Below, piece by piece: positions 18,076 to 27,719 of a DNA stretch of 64,000 bases (positions within the stretch are counted from its first letter, which is position 1; the number at the start of each line of letters is the position of its first letter). The notes below the pieces were generated by a model that was given only the letters and a program-made list of their open reading frames with translations, ran no database searches and had not been told where the DNA came from. Source of the DNA: Pseudomonadota bacterium (lineage in GTDB: Bacteria; Pseudomonadota; Alphaproteobacteria; Rhizobiales; Beijerinckiaceae). The stretch covers positions 20,454 to 84,453 of the forward strand of contig JAJXWB010000015.1 in assembly GCA_021781815.1 (NCBI GenBank). The letters are read 5' to 3'. A program made the position numbers and the translations under genes.

Positions 18076-20610
18076 TTGACCGAACAGCTCAGAGAAAGCT
18101 TGCGGAACGCCGAGCGGCGCAGCGGCCGGGCGTCAGTCGCCAGACAGATCGAGAACTGGATCGCCGACTATCACGCCCTTGAAAGCGTGCCGGACGAATT
18201 TCTCGATTCGCACGGCGTCGCGCGCCAGCACTGGGTCCGGTTCTTCGTCGCGCTGGCGCGCTATAGCCAGAAGGAGATCGCCCAGCGATTCGCCACCGCC
18301 GACCGCATGGTGCGCGAGGCCGGCGCATCCTACCGCGTCTATGGCGAAACCAACGAGCGGTCCTGGCCGCTCGGTCGCCTGCCTTTGCTGATTGACTCCT
18401 CGGAATGGCGGACGATCTCGCGCGGCATCGCGCAGCGCGCCGAAATCTGGGACCGCGTTCTGACCGACATCTATGGCGAGGGGCGCCTCGTCGCCGATGG
18501 CGTGCTGCCCGCCTCGGCGGTGCTCGGCTCGAATGATTTCATCCGCTCGATGCATGGCGTGAAACCGCCGGGCGGCGCGTGGCTGCGCTTCTACGCGGCC
18601 GACCTCGGCCGCGGCCCGGACGGTCGCTGGTGGGTGCTCGGCGATCGCGCGCAGGCGCCCTCCGGCGCCGGTCATGCGCTCGAAAACCGCGTCGTCTTTT
18701 CACGCGCTTTCGCCAATCTGTACCGCGACCTCAACGTGGACCGTCTCGCAGGCTTCTTCCGCGAGTTCCGCGCCGGCCTCGCCGCAGCCGCCACGCGCAG
18801 CGAGCCGCGCATTTGCCTGCTCACGCCCGGCGCCTACAGCCAAACCTATTACGAACAGGCCTATCTCGCGCGCTATCTCGGCTTTCTGCTGGTGGAAGGC
18901 GGCGATCTCGTCGTGCGCGACGACAAGGTCCACGTGCGCACCATCGCAGGCCTCAAGCGCGCCGACGTATTGTGGCGGCGGATCGACGCCGAATGGCTCG
19001 ATCCGATGGAGCTGAACGCCGCATCGCGCATCGGCGTGCCGGGGCTGCTCGAAGCCATCCGGGCCGATGGCGTGATCATGGCCAACACGCCGGGCGCCGG
19101 GCTGGTCGAATCGCGGTCTTTGCTCGGCTATCTGCCTGCGATGGCGCGCCGTCTGAGCGGCGAAGACCTGATCCTGCCGCATATCGCAACCTGGTGGTGC
19201 GGCGACCGCCGGGCCGCCGAATCGGTGCTTGCCAATTTCGACAATATGGCGATCTCCGGCGCATTCCTCGACTTCCCGCCCGGACTGGAAGGCGGCAGGA
19301 CCGCGCAACCCGCTGAACTCCCGCCCGAACGGCGCGCAAAACTGCGGGCGGCGATCAAGCGCCGCGGCGTCGATTACGTCGGCCAGGAAATCGTCAAGCT
19401 CTCGACCACGCCGACATGGCGCGACGGCGCGCTCGCGCCGCGCCCCTTCACGCTCCGTGTTTTCGCAGCGCTGACGCCCGATGGCTGGCGAGTCATGCCC
19501 GGCGGCTTCTGCCGCATTTCCGACAATCTCGACGCCCGCGCGCTGTCGATGGGCGAGGGCGTGACCTCGGCCGACGTCTGGGTGCTCGAGGACAAACCCG
19601 TCGAAATGACGACGCTGCTGCCGCGCGGCGACGATGTGCGCATTGTGCGCCAGCTTGGCAATCTGCCGAGCCGCGCCGCCGACAATCTCTTCTGGTTCGG
19701 CCGCTATCTCGAACGCGCGGAGGCGACGCTGCGTCTCGTGCGCTGCTTTTGCGCGCGCGCCGTCGACGTCGATACGGCCGGCGCGCTTCAGGCCCGCTCG
19801 CGGCTCCAGCGGCTTCTGCTGCCGCGACGCATCGACGGTGAGGATGTCGGCGATCGCTCCACGGCGGAGGTCGCCGCGATCGCGCTGCACGAGCCACGGC
19901 TGCATTCTTCCGGCGCAGCCCTCGCGCATGCCGCGCGCAGCGCCGCATCGATCATACGAGAGCGTCTCACCCAGGAGATATGGCAGATTCTCGGCGATCT
20001 CGAACATCGCCTGACCATGCCCGTTCACCCTGCGCCGCCGGAAGCCGAACTGATGGACCGCGCGGAAGGCGCCCTGCACGCGCTTGCAGCGCTGTCCGGC
20101 CTCATTCAGGAGAACTTCAACCGCGTCGCCGGCTGGAGCTTCCTCGACATTGGCCGAAGGCTCGAACGCGGCATATCCACCTGCACCCTCGCGCGCATTT
20201 TTTCCGAGCGCGACGCTACGGTGGAGAATCTGGAAACACTGCTCGACCTCATAGATTCGCAGATTACTTACCGCTCGCGCTATCTCGTCGGCGTCGCATT
20301 GGCTCCGGTGCGCGACATGGCGCTGCTCGATCCCAACAATCCTCGCTCCGTCGCCTTCCAGGTCGAGCGCATCAACGCGCATCTGGCCGGCTTGCCGACA
20401 TTGCGGCAGGATGGCTTGCTGGAAGCGCCGCAGCGCATGGCCCGGATGCTCGATGCGGACATCGCCGTATCCCAGGCGGCCATGCTCGACGGCCAGAAGA
20501 TCCTCGGTTTCGAGCAAAGCCTGCTGCGTCTCGCCGAAGCAATCGAGGATAGATATTTCCAGCGGGGCTCCAACGCCGTGCGCGCTGAAACGCCCAAGGG
20601 TCTCGCGTGA
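18076..20610 (+). CDS. Circularly permuted ATP-grasp / alpha-E fusion protein
   Basis: 844 aa. The N-terminal ~480 residues are a circularly permuted type 2 ATP-grasp domain (DUF404/DUF407; for example MHGVKPPGGAWLRFYAADL and ANTPGAGLVESRSLLGYLP). From about residue 530 an alpha-helical alpha-E domain (DUF403) begins at SRAADNLFWFGRYLERAEAT. In many genomes these are two genes; here they are one. Members are predicted to form peptide-like amide bonds and to work with a transglutaminase-like partner, which is exactly the next gene, overlapping by 4 bp. The TTG start follows GGGAG. Confidence 0.88.
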   Translation: MTEQLRESLRNAERRSGRASVARQIENWIADYHALESVPDEFLDSHGVARQHWVRFFVALARYSQKEIAQRFATADRMVREAGASYRVYGETNERSWPLGRLPLLIDSSEWRTISRGIAQRAEIWDRVLTDIYGEGRLVADGVLPASAVLGSNDFIRSMHGVKPPGGAWLRFYAADLGRGPDGRWWVLGDRAQAPSGAGHALENRVVFSRAFANLYRDLNVDRLAGFFREFRAGLAAAATRSEPRICLLTPGAYSQTYYEQAYLARYLGFLLVEGGDLVVRDDKVHVRTIAGLKRADVLWRRIDAEWLDPMELNAASRIGVPGLLEAIRADGVIMANTPGAGLVESRSLLGYLPAMARRLSGEDLILPHIATWWCGDRRAAESVLANFDNMAISGAFLDFPPGLEGGRTAQPAELPPERRAKLRAAIKRRGVDYVGQEIVKLSTTPTWRDGALAPRPFTLRVFAALTPDGWRVMPGGFCRISDNLDARALSMGEGVTSADVWVLEDKPVEMTTLLPRGDDVRIVRQLGNLPSRAADNLFWFGRYLERAEATLRLVRCFCARAVDVDTAGALQARSRLQRLLLPRRIDGEDVGDRSTAEVAAIALHEPRLHSSGAALAHAARSAASIIRERLTQEIWQILGDLEHRLTMPVHPAPPEAELMDRAEGALHALAALSGLIQENFNRVAGWSFLDIGRRLERGISTCTLARIFSERDATVENLETLLDLIDSQITYRSRYLVGVALAPVRDMALLDPNNPRSVAFQVERINAHLAGLPTLRQDGLLEAPQRMARMLDADIAVSQAAMLDGQKILGFEQSLLRLAEAIEDRYFQRGSNAVRAETPKGLA

Positions 20611-21485
20611 TCTACGACATCAGGCACATCACGAGCTATTCATACGAATCGCCGGTCAATTCCGCGATCTGCTCGTTGCGGCTGAGCCCGCGCGAGGGCG
20701 GCGGGCAGCATGTCGTCGATAGCGGCATCGAGATCGCGCCCGTGCCCGCGACGCGGCGCGAACGCATCGACTTCTTCGGCAACACGGTCACTACCATCGT
20801 CGTGGAAGAAGCGCATCGCGAATTGCGCGTGACGTCGCTGTCGCGTGTCGACGTGCATCGAGAGCAGCAGCCCCACGCGGAATTGACGCCGACATGGGAG
20901 GATACACGCCAGACGGCGACGATGTTCACCGCCCTCGATTCCCGCTCGCCCGCTCATCACATCTTCCCGACGCGGCTCGTTCCTCTCTACGCGCCAGCGA
21001 CCGATTATGCGGCGGCAAGCTTCGCACAAGGACGACCGATTCTTTCCGGCGCGATCGATCTGATGCAGCGGATTCACAAGGATTTCCGCTACGATCCGAA
21101 GGCGACGCTGATATCGACGCCGCTGTCGGACGCATTCGAGGCGCGCGGCGGCGTCTGCCAGGACTTCGCCCATATCATGATCGCAGGCCTGCGCGGGCTC
21201 GGCCTGCCTGCCTGCTATGTCAGCGGCTACATCCGGACGGTCCAGCCCGAGGGCAAACCGCGCCTCGAAGGCGCCGACGCCTCGCACGCCTGGGTGCGCG
21301 TGTGGTGCGGCGAAGGCGCGGGCTGGCTCGGTCTCGACCCGACCAACGCGCTTCAGGTCAACGACGATTTCGTCGAGGTGGCCATCGGCCGCGACTATTC
21401 CGACGTCGCGCCGCTCGATGGTGTCATCCTCATTTCCGGCAAACAGACGCTGAAGGTCAGCGTCGACGTCAAGCCGGTAGGCTAA
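20607..21485 (+). CDS. Transglutaminase family protein (BTLCP-type)
   Basis: 292 aa. The bacterial transglutaminase-like N-terminal domain (YDIRHITSYSYESPV) precedes the papain-like core with Cys in GGVCQDFAHI, His in ASHAWVRVWC and Asp in GLDPTN: a full catalytic triad. It is probably a cytosolic peptidase or amide-processing enzyme. The GTG start overlaps the stop of the ATP-grasp/alpha-E gene (GTGA), so the two are coupled. The pairing is a conserved bacterial module of predicted peptide synthesis or removal. Confidence 0.9.
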   Translation: MIYDIRHITSYSYESPVNSAICSLRLSPREGGGQHVVDSGIEIAPVPATRRERIDFFGNTVTTIVVEEAHRELRVTSLSRVDVHREQQPHAELTPTWEDTRQTATMFTALDSRSPAHHIFPTRLVPLYAPATDYAAASFAQGRPILSGAIDLMQRIHKDFRYDPKATLISTPLSDAFEARGGVCQDFAHIMIAGLRGLGLPACYVSGYIRTVQPEGKPRLEGADASHAWVRVWCGEGAGWLGLDPTNALQVNDDFVEVAIGRDYSDVAPLDGVILISGKQTLKVSVDVKPVG

Positions 21486-21531
21486 TTCCATCAACCGCAG
21501 CGATTGTGACTGGCCCCTCAGGATTCGAAAC

Positions 21532-22383
21532 ATGTCATCTCCCCTCCAAATCGCCTTCATCGGCTATGGCGAAGTCGGCAAGCGTTTCGCTCGTGACTTT
21601 TTGTCCGCGGGCGTCGAGGCTATCGTCGCCTACGACATCCTGTTCGACGATCCCTCCCTTGCCGCGGCAAAACGCGCGGAGGCGCAGGCGGGCGGAGTTC
21701 GCCCGGCGGCGTCGGCCGCCGACGCGTTCAGGGATGCGGATATCGTCTTCTCCGCCGTCACCGCTGACGCCGTTGCGATGGTCGCGCGCCAGGCGCGTTC
21801 ATGCGCGCGGCCCGGCCAGTATTTTGTCGACGTCAATTCCGCAGCGCCTGAAACCAAACGCGCGGCGGCAAAGGAACTCGACGCCGCCGGGGCGCGCTAC
21901 ATCGAGGCGGCGGTCATGGCGCCGATAGCGCCGAAGGGCATTGCCACGCCCATTCTCGCTGGCGGCCCGCAGGCGGCGGCCGCCGCGGCGCTTCTCAATC
22001 CGCTTGGCATGGCGATCAAGCCGGTTGCGATCGAATACGGCCGCGCTTCTGCGACGAAGCTGTCGCGCTCGATCATGATCAAGGGCATCGAGGCGCTCAT
22101 CGTCGACTGCGCCCGCGCCGCGCGCGCCTGGGACGTGCAGGACGACGTGTTCGCGAGCCTCAACGACACATTTCCGGGGACGGATTTCGCGAAACTCGCC
22201 GACATGATGGCCGGTCGCGTGCGCCAGCACGGGATCCGTCGCGCTGCCGAAATGCGCGAGGCCGCCGACATGCTCGATGATCTCGGCGTCAACGCGGACC
22301 TCGCACGCGCCGTCGCCGATGCGCAGGAGCGCGGCGCAGCGATCAACGCCGACAAGGCGAAGGGGACGAAGGCGACGACATAG
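21532..22383 (+). CDS. 6-phosphogluconate dehydrogenase-like protein with DUF1932
   Basis: 283 aa. The N-terminal Rossmann domain has GYGEVGKRFARDF, placing it in the beta-hydroxyacid dehydrogenase family. The C-terminal DUF1932 domain covers about residues 185-260 (LSRSIMIKGIEALIVDCARA). The Lys in SATKLSRSIMIKG is at the usual catalytic place. Substrate unknown. It is 46 bp after the transglutaminase gene and may be read with it. Confidence 0.82.
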   Translation: MSSPLQIAFIGYGEVGKRFARDFLSAGVEAIVAYDILFDDPSLAAAKRAEAQAGGVRPAASAADAFRDADIVFSAVTADAVAMVARQARSCARPGQYFVDVNSAAPETKRAAAKELDAAGARYIEAAVMAPIAPKGIATPILAGGPQAAAAAALLNPLGMAIKPVAIEYGRASATKLSRSIMIKGIEALIVDCARAARAWDVQDDVFASLNDTFPGTDFAKLADMMAGRVRQHGIRRAAEMREAADMLDDLGVNADLARAVADAQERGAAINADKAKGTKATT

Positions 22384-22461
22384 CGATCGCCGCCGCTACA
22401 AATCCTCTCATCAAGACGCGCCGCTGCACGCGCGGCCAGGATGAGAATCAGGAACGTCCCG

Positions 22462-23505
22462 TCACGCCGCCACGACTCGACGCACGCCGTTTTCCGACTC
22501 CGCCCATTTCAACCGCCCGCCGCGCAGCATGTAGTTCACATGCGCCAGCGTTTCGGAGAAGGCGAAGCTCATCTGGTGCGGGTCGAGCGCGCGGTGGAAC
22601 AGCACCGGCACGAATTCGGACGCGGCGCACGGTTTCTTCGCACAGGTCTCCGCAATCGCCGCACACCGCGCCTCATGATGGCCGATCAGCTCGGCCGAAC
22701 GTTCATGCAAGCCATAGAACGGCAGTTGATGGCCCGGCAGCACCATCGCGTCCTCCGGCAGGGTCTTGAACGCATGGAGTGAACGGATGTAGAGGCCGAG
22801 CGGATCGCCGTCCGGCTCGACCGCCCATACGCTGACATTGGGCGAGATCTTCGCCAGCACCTGATCGGCCGCCAGCAGAATCTTCTCGTCACGGCTCCAC
22901 AGCATCGCCTGTTCCGGCGCATGGCCGTCGGCAGTCTGCACCTGCCAGACCCGCCCGCCGATCCTGATCTCGTCGCCTGCGACAATGCGCATGAACGTCG
23001 GCGGCAGCGGCGACACCATGCGCAGATAGCCGTGCCCGTTCGTCGCCACGCGATCGGTGGTCGCGGCGTCGAGGCCGTGTTCGATGTAGAAGTCGCGATA
23101 CGGCTTGGCGTCGAGCGCGCCAGGGCTGAGCGAGATGTTGAGGCAGCCGAGATAGGACGTTTGCGTCGTCACCATCGGCATATCGAACCGCTCGCACAGC
23201 CATCCCGCAAGCCCGATGTGATCGGGATGGAAATGCGTAACGATCAGCCTTGTTATGCGTCGACCGCTGAGCGGCCCCGCGCTCAACGCCTCCCAGGCCG
23301 CGCGCGTCGCCGCATTGTCGATGCCCGTGTCGAGCACAGCCCACCCGTCGCCGTCGTCGAGCACGAATATGTTGACGTGATTGAGCTGGAACGGCAGCGC
23401 AATCCGCGTCCACAATATGCCGGGCGCGACCTCGAGGAGTTCGCCGGGAGCCGGCGGCGCGGGGAAGGGATACAGAAGCGGATCGCGGATTGGGTTGTCG
23501 GTCAT
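22462..23505 (-). CDS. MBL-fold metallo-hydrolase
   Basis: 347 aa. The zinc motif THFHPDHIG is near residue 90, with later His (DGHAPEQ) and the C-terminal LPGHQLPFYG completing the metal site. A winged-helix tail (HVNYMLRGGRLKWAE) suggests the lactamase-B group that includes LACTB2-like hydrolases acting on thioesters or other small esters. It converges on the DUF1932 gene and is divergent from the phosphatase gene. Substrate not known. Confidence 0.88.
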   Translation of the reverse strand: MTDNPIRDPLLYPFPAPPAPGELLEVAPGILWTRIALPFQLNHVNIFVLDDGDGWAVLDTGIDNAATRAAWEALSAGPLSGRRITRLIVTHFHPDHIGLAGWLCERFDMPMVTTQTSYLGCLNISLSPGALDAKPYRDFYIEHGLDAATTDRVATNGHGYLRMVSPLPPTFMRIVAGDEIRIGGRVWQVQTADGHAPEQAMLWSRDEKILLAADQVLAKISPNVSVWAVEPDGDPLGLYIRSLHAFKTLPEDAMVLPGHQLPFYGLHERSAELIGHHEARCAAIAETCAKKPCAASEFVPVLFHRALDPHQMSFAFSETLAHVNYMLRGGRLKWAESENGVRRVVAA

Positions 23506-23686
23506 GTCGCCTTCGCTATATCAGCCAAGAATTCAACGGGCCGAAGAAGGCGCGTTCCGCCGCTATAATGGAACGGTCGCATGCGGCGAACAAGCGGACG
23601 CTGCAAACCACCCCGCGCGCGGGTGTTTTGTGGGCCCGCGCCGGCGCTCTATACTCCGGCGTCGTCACTTGCAGGCGGAATTCGCA

Positions 23687-24262
23687 ATGACCCGTTCGCT
23701 CCTGTCCGCGCTCACTGTCTGCGGCATCGCCGAACTCGACATCCAGACGACGCGCGGCGTAACCGACGTGCTGTCGCTGCTCGATCCAGACATGCCGGAT
23801 CCGCCGGGATTTGCTGCCTGGCCGCGGCATCGCCGCACGCTTTTGCGCTTCCATGACGAGATAGAACCAAAGCCGGGAATCGTTCTGCCCGCCCCCGAGC
23901 ACATCGACGCCATCCTGGCCTATGGCCGCGCGTTCGAGCGCCATCCCGGCGACAAGCATCTGCTCGTCCATTGCCACATGGGAATGTCGCGCTCAACGGC
24001 GGCGATGGCGGCCCTGATCGCGCAGGCCGAGCCGCAGACCGACGCCGACGCCGTCTTTGAACGCGTGTTCGCGATCCGGCAACGGTCATGGCCAAATTCG
24101 CTGATGGTGCGCATGGCCGACGACTCGCTCGGGCGCGGCGGCTCGCTCGTCATGGGCATGCGCCGTCTTTATGGCCGCCAGCTCGTGAACTTCCCCACCT
24201 ACGGCCAGAGCCTGCGCTCGATCGGCCGCGGCGTCGAAGTCGACATGGCCATTCAGGCGTGA
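23687..24262 (+). CDS. Protein tyrosine phosphatase-like protein
   Basis: 191 aa. The phosphatase signature CHMGMSRST has Cys96 and Arg102 in CX5R, preceded by His as in dual-specificity enzymes. The start at 23687 (MTRSLLSALTVC) is preferred; longer frames run into the divergent promoter region. Short soluble members of this type in rhizobia have no known target. Monocistronic. Confidence 0.82.
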   Translation: MTRSLLSALTVCGIAELDIQTTRGVTDVLSLLDPDMPDPPGFAAWPRHRRTLLRFHDEIEPKPGIVLPAPEHIDAILAYGRAFERHPGDKHLLVHCHMGMSRSTAAMAALIAQAEPQTDADAVFERVFAIRQRSWPNSLMVRMADDSLGRGGSLVMGMRRLYGRQLVNFPTYGQSLRSIGRGVEVDMAIQA

Positions 24263-24369
24263 TTTGCGCGCGTCAGGCCCATTAGTCTGATTTAGCGCAA
24301 GGCGCCGCCTCCGCCCTGTCCGCAGGATTGAGCCAGGCTCAGAGAAAACTTCGGGAAAGAGACGTCGCG

Positions 24370-25509
24370 ATGGATTTCGAATTTTCAGCCGCGCAAGAGC
24401 AGGTGCGCGAGACCGTCATTCGCTTCGCGCAGAAGGAGATCGCGCCGCGCGTGCGTGAGATCGAGGAGACCGAGACCTTTCCTGTCGATCTGTTCAGGAA
24501 GTTCGCGGCGGTCGGCCTCATGGGCGTTCGCTATCCGGAAGCCGACGGCGGCGCCGGCATGGACAAGGTTTCCGACTGCATCGTGCGCGAGGAGATGAGC
24601 CGCGTCTGTCAATCGGTTTCCGCGGCATGGTCGGCGGCGACCCACATCGGCATCTGGCCAATCTGGCGCGGCGGCACCGACGCGCAGAAAGCGCGGTGGT
24701 TCCGGCCGGCGCTCGATGGCGAGAAGATCGCAGCCTTCGCCCTGTCGGAGCCGGACGGAGGCTCGGATGTGCGCGCGTTGCGCACGAAAGCCGAACGCGT
24801 GGCGGGCGGCTGGACGCTCAACGGTGCCAAACTTTATATCACCAACGCGCCCTTCGCCGATTTCCTTCTGCTCGCCGCACGCACGAAACCGGGGCGCGCC
24901 ACCGATGCGATCAGCCTGTTCATGGTCGATCTGCCGAACCCCGGCATCTCGATTTCCAAGCTCGACAAGGAAGGAATCCGCGCATCGGAAACGGGCCTCG
25001 TCCACATCGCGGACGCCTTCGTGCCGGACGAAGCCCTGCTCGGCATGCAGGAGGGCTCATATCATCTCGTTATGGAAGCGCTCGCCGAAAACCGCGTCGG
25101 CGTATCGGCCAATTGCCTCGGAATGGCGCGCGCGGCCTACGAAACCGCGCTCGGCTACGCCAGGACACGGCTCGTGCGCGGCAAGCCGATCATCGAATAT
25201 CAGGCTGTCGCGCACAAGCTGGCGGACATGGCCACGGAGATCGAGGCGGCGAAATGGCTCGTCTATTACGGCGCCTGGCGCGTTGACCAGGGTACCATCG
25301 ACATGGCGCTCGCGTCGAAGGTCAAGCTGCATTGCTCCGAGATGGCGGTGCGCGTGTCCGAGATGGCGATCCGCGTGCTCGGTGGCGCCGGCCTGATGCG
25401 CGAATATCCGGTCGGCCGCATCCATCGCGATGCGCTCGTCTACCTCATGGGTGAGGGAACGTCGGAAATCCAGCGCAACATCATTTCGCGCGCAATGTCG
25501 AAGGACTGA
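24370..25509 (+). CDS. Acyl-CoA dehydrogenase
   Basis: 379 aa FAD enzyme that makes a 2,3-enoyl-CoA. Seen: the FAD-binding FALSEPDGGSDV, the C-terminal MGEGTSEIQRNII with the region of the catalytic Glu, and the full three-domain length. The ATG at 24370 (MDFEFSAAQEQ) is the normal N-terminus. It stands alone, convergent with a thiolase-like gene 33 bp away. Chain-length preference cannot be told from sequence. Confidence 0.92.
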   Translation: MDFEFSAAQEQVRETVIRFAQKEIAPRVREIEETETFPVDLFRKFAAVGLMGVRYPEADGGAGMDKVSDCIVREEMSRVCQSVSAAWSAATHIGIWPIWRGGTDAQKARWFRPALDGEKIAAFALSEPDGGSDVRALRTKAERVAGGWTLNGAKLYITNAPFADFLLLAARTKPGRATDAISLFMVDLPNPGISISKLDKEGIRASETGLVHIADAFVPDEALLGMQEGSYHLVMEALAENRVGVSANCLGMARAAYETALGYARTRLVRGKPIIEYQAVAHKLADMATEIEAAKWLVYYGAWRVDQGTIDMALASKVKLHCSEMAVRVSEMAIRVLGGAGLMREYPVGRIHRDALVYLMGEGTSEIQRNIISRAMSKD

Positions 25510-25542
25510 TCGCCGCGCGTCTCGGGATGAGGGCGCGAACGC

Positions 25543-27081
25543 CTATTCAGCCACGAAGATATTCCGCTGGCCCTCGCGCCTGACCACGCCTGTCCGTCCC
25601 AGCCCTTCCTTCTCCTGCAAATCCGCCAGCGTCGCCGCATCGTTCGCCGTATTCGCCACGAAACGCCGGCCGCTGGCGGCCTCGCGGCCGATGACGATGC
25701 CAAGTTCAGGCCCGTTCCTGCCGTGCATGATCGTGTAGGTCTCGATGACAGCCGCCCCCGAGGGCGTCTCGGTGAAAGGCGCCTTCGGCAGCGCATCGAG
25801 TTCCGCCTGCAGCGCGTTCGGCGGCTCGCGCTTCCAGGAGCCGCGCCTCGGCGTCGTCGAATAGACGCCCCACGAATGCTTGGTGATGTAATTGCCGTTC
25901 GCCGTGACAAGACCGAACTTGCCGGGCCGCGCGCGCGTCTGACGGATCATTTCGGAAATCGAATGCAGCACGTAGCTGTTGCCGGGGCCGCCAAAAAAGG
26001 GAAGGCCGCCAGTGATTGTCAGGCCGCGCGGATCGTTCTCGTCAAGCCCCAGCTCGCGGCATGCGATTTCGACGGCGGACGGAAAGCACGAATAGAGATC
26101 GAATATTGCGATCTCCTCCATGCTCTTGCCCGCCATGGCCAGGGCGCGCCGCGCTCCCCGCGCCATCGCGGGCGAGCGAGCGATGTTGTCGCGCTCGGTC
26201 AGATACCAGTGATCGTGCCCGTCGGCGCAGCCGTGCAGATAAACCCACTTGCCTTCGGGCACGCCTGCGCGCCGCGCCTCGCCGACCGACGTGACGATTA
26301 CCGCCGCCGCCTGGTCGATGAAGGCGTTGGCGTTCATCAAGCGCGGATAGGGAAAGCCGATCCAGCGATTGCTCTCGTTCACGGTCGCGATCTGCTCGGC
26401 GCTGTAGCCCTCGCGCCGCGTCGCCAGCGGATTGCCCGCGGCGACCGCGGCAAAGCGCGCGAACAGGTCGCCCATTGCGCGCATATGCGTGGGAACGTCA
26501 CGCTGCTTCAGCCCGCGCACGGCGTTCTCGATCAGCGGATACATGACGATCGCCGCGCGCATGCCGTGCGCGTCTTCGTGATCGCTCCAACCGCGCCGCT
26601 TCTCGCCAACGAGTTCGGGCAAGCCGCCGGGATCTTCGGCCCAGACGCCTTCTATTCCTGCCCGCTCCGCGCCGTGTTGCGTGCGCAACGCCTCGCCGCC
26701 GACGATCAGCGCCGCCCGCATTTCGCCGCGCGCGATCTGTTCCGAAAACCAGTTCACGAGATATTGCGGCATGTTCCCGCCGTTCCACGTATAGATTTCG
26801 CGGGACGGCGACAGGCCAAGCCGCTGCGCGACGCTGCGCGGCGGATTGGTCGATGTTCCAAGCCTCGTCGCGAAACGATGCGAGGTGTCCGCGAACAGGC
26901 GCAGCATCGCGATCGTATCGATGCGCGCGGCCAGCGCGGGCGCGCCGCAATCGGCGAGCGCGCGCGCGCCTGCCTGCGCCAACAGGTCGAACGGCGAGCG
27001 CGCCTGATCCACCGGCGTCGTCATGTCCGTGATATCGCCTGCCCCGACGAGGATGGGCGTTGTGTCGTCGATGTCGGTCAT
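25543..27081 (-). CDS. Thiolase-like protein (type 1) with extra C-terminal domain
   Basis: 512 aa. The first ~400 residues have the thiolase fold (for example FDLYSCFPSAVEIAC and TKHSWGVYST with the catalytic-type His). The last ~90 form the additional domain of type 1 thiolase-like proteins (TYTIMHGRNGPELGIVIGRE). The position of the nucleophilic Cys reads WNGGNMPQYLVN and lacks a cysteine, so classical thiolysis is doubtful. A copper chaperone gene lies 24 bp upstream on the same strand. Confidence 0.8.
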   Translation of the reverse strand: MTDIDDTTPILVGAGDITDMTTPVDQARSPFDLLAQAGARALADCGAPALAARIDTIAMLRLFADTSHRFATRLGTSTNPPRSVAQRLGLSPSREIYTWNGGNMPQYLVNWFSEQIARGEMRAALIVGGEALRTQHGAERAGIEGVWAEDPGGLPELVGEKRRGWSDHEDAHGMRAAIVMYPLIENAVRGLKQRDVPTHMRAMGDLFARFAAVAAGNPLATRREGYSAEQIATVNESNRWIGFPYPRLMNANAFIDQAAAVIVTSVGEARRAGVPEGKWVYLHGCADGHDHWYLTERDNIARSPAMARGARRALAMAGKSMEEIAIFDLYSCFPSAVEIACRELGLDENDPRGLTITGGLPFFGGPGNSYVLHSISEMIRQTRARPGKFGLVTANGNYITKHSWGVYSTTPRRGSWKREPPNALQAELDALPKAPFTETPSGAAVIETYTIMHGRNGPELGIVIGREAASGRRFVANTANDAATLADLQEKEGLGRTGVVRREGQRNIFVAE

Positions 27082-27105
27082 GTGCTCTCTTCCAATGCCG
27101 CGAGA

Positions 27106-27567
27106 TCAGCGCATGTCCATTTTCATCTGGCCGCCCGATGCTCCGATCGGCTCGACTTTCATTTCGACAGGCACGGCGCCCGCCTTCTCGAACGTGACGA
27201 TCGCCTTGATCGTCGCGCCGACTTTCAGTGGCTGTTTCAGCCCAACGAGCATGAGGTGATAGCCGCCGGGCTTCATCTCGATCGCCTGACCAGCCGGTAT
27301 CTTCAGTCCATCCGTCAGTTGCCGCATCTTCATCACGCCGTTGTCCATCGACATTTCGTGAACCTCGACGTGATCGGCCGCATCCGTCGTCGCTGACACA
27401 AGCCTGTCCTCCGTCGCCCCCGCATTGTGCAGGGTCATGTAGGCGGCGCCGACGCTGGCGCCCGGCGGCGTGGCGCGCGCCCACGGATTCATCACCATCA
27501 CGTCGGCGGCCTGCGCGCAGATGGCCGAGGCGACGAGCGCCAGCCCGAAGAAAGCGATACGCTTCAT
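27106..27567 (-). CDS. Periplasmic copper chaperone PCu(A)C
   Basis: 153 aa with a signal peptide (IAFFGLALVASAICAQA). The copper-binding pattern of His and Met is present: HVEVHEM, a Met about ten residues later, and GGYHLML. Family knowledge: PCu(A)C carries Cu(I) in the periplasm, often for cytochrome oxidase assembly. A Met-rich tail (GGQMKMDMR) may add copper ligands. It reads towards the thiolase-like gene. Confidence 0.9.
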   Translation of the reverse strand: MKRIAFFGLALVASAICAQAADVMVMNPWARATPPGASVGAAYMTLHNAGATEDRLVSATTDAADHVEVHEMSMDNGVMKMRQLTDGLKIPAGQAIEMKPGGYHLMLVGLKQPLKVGATIKAIVTFEKAGAVPVEMKVEPIGASGGQMKMDMR

Positions 27568-27719
27568 GATGGTCTCCTGATACGCCCGCAGGCGCGGACA
27601 AGTGCGTTCCGCCGAACGCTATCCCAACCCGGGCCCGGGAACAAAGCCGCCGGCGCTCTTCTCCGGCGGCTTCGCCATGCTAGGATCACCGCCATTCAGA
27701 TCAAGCTGGAGAGAGATTC

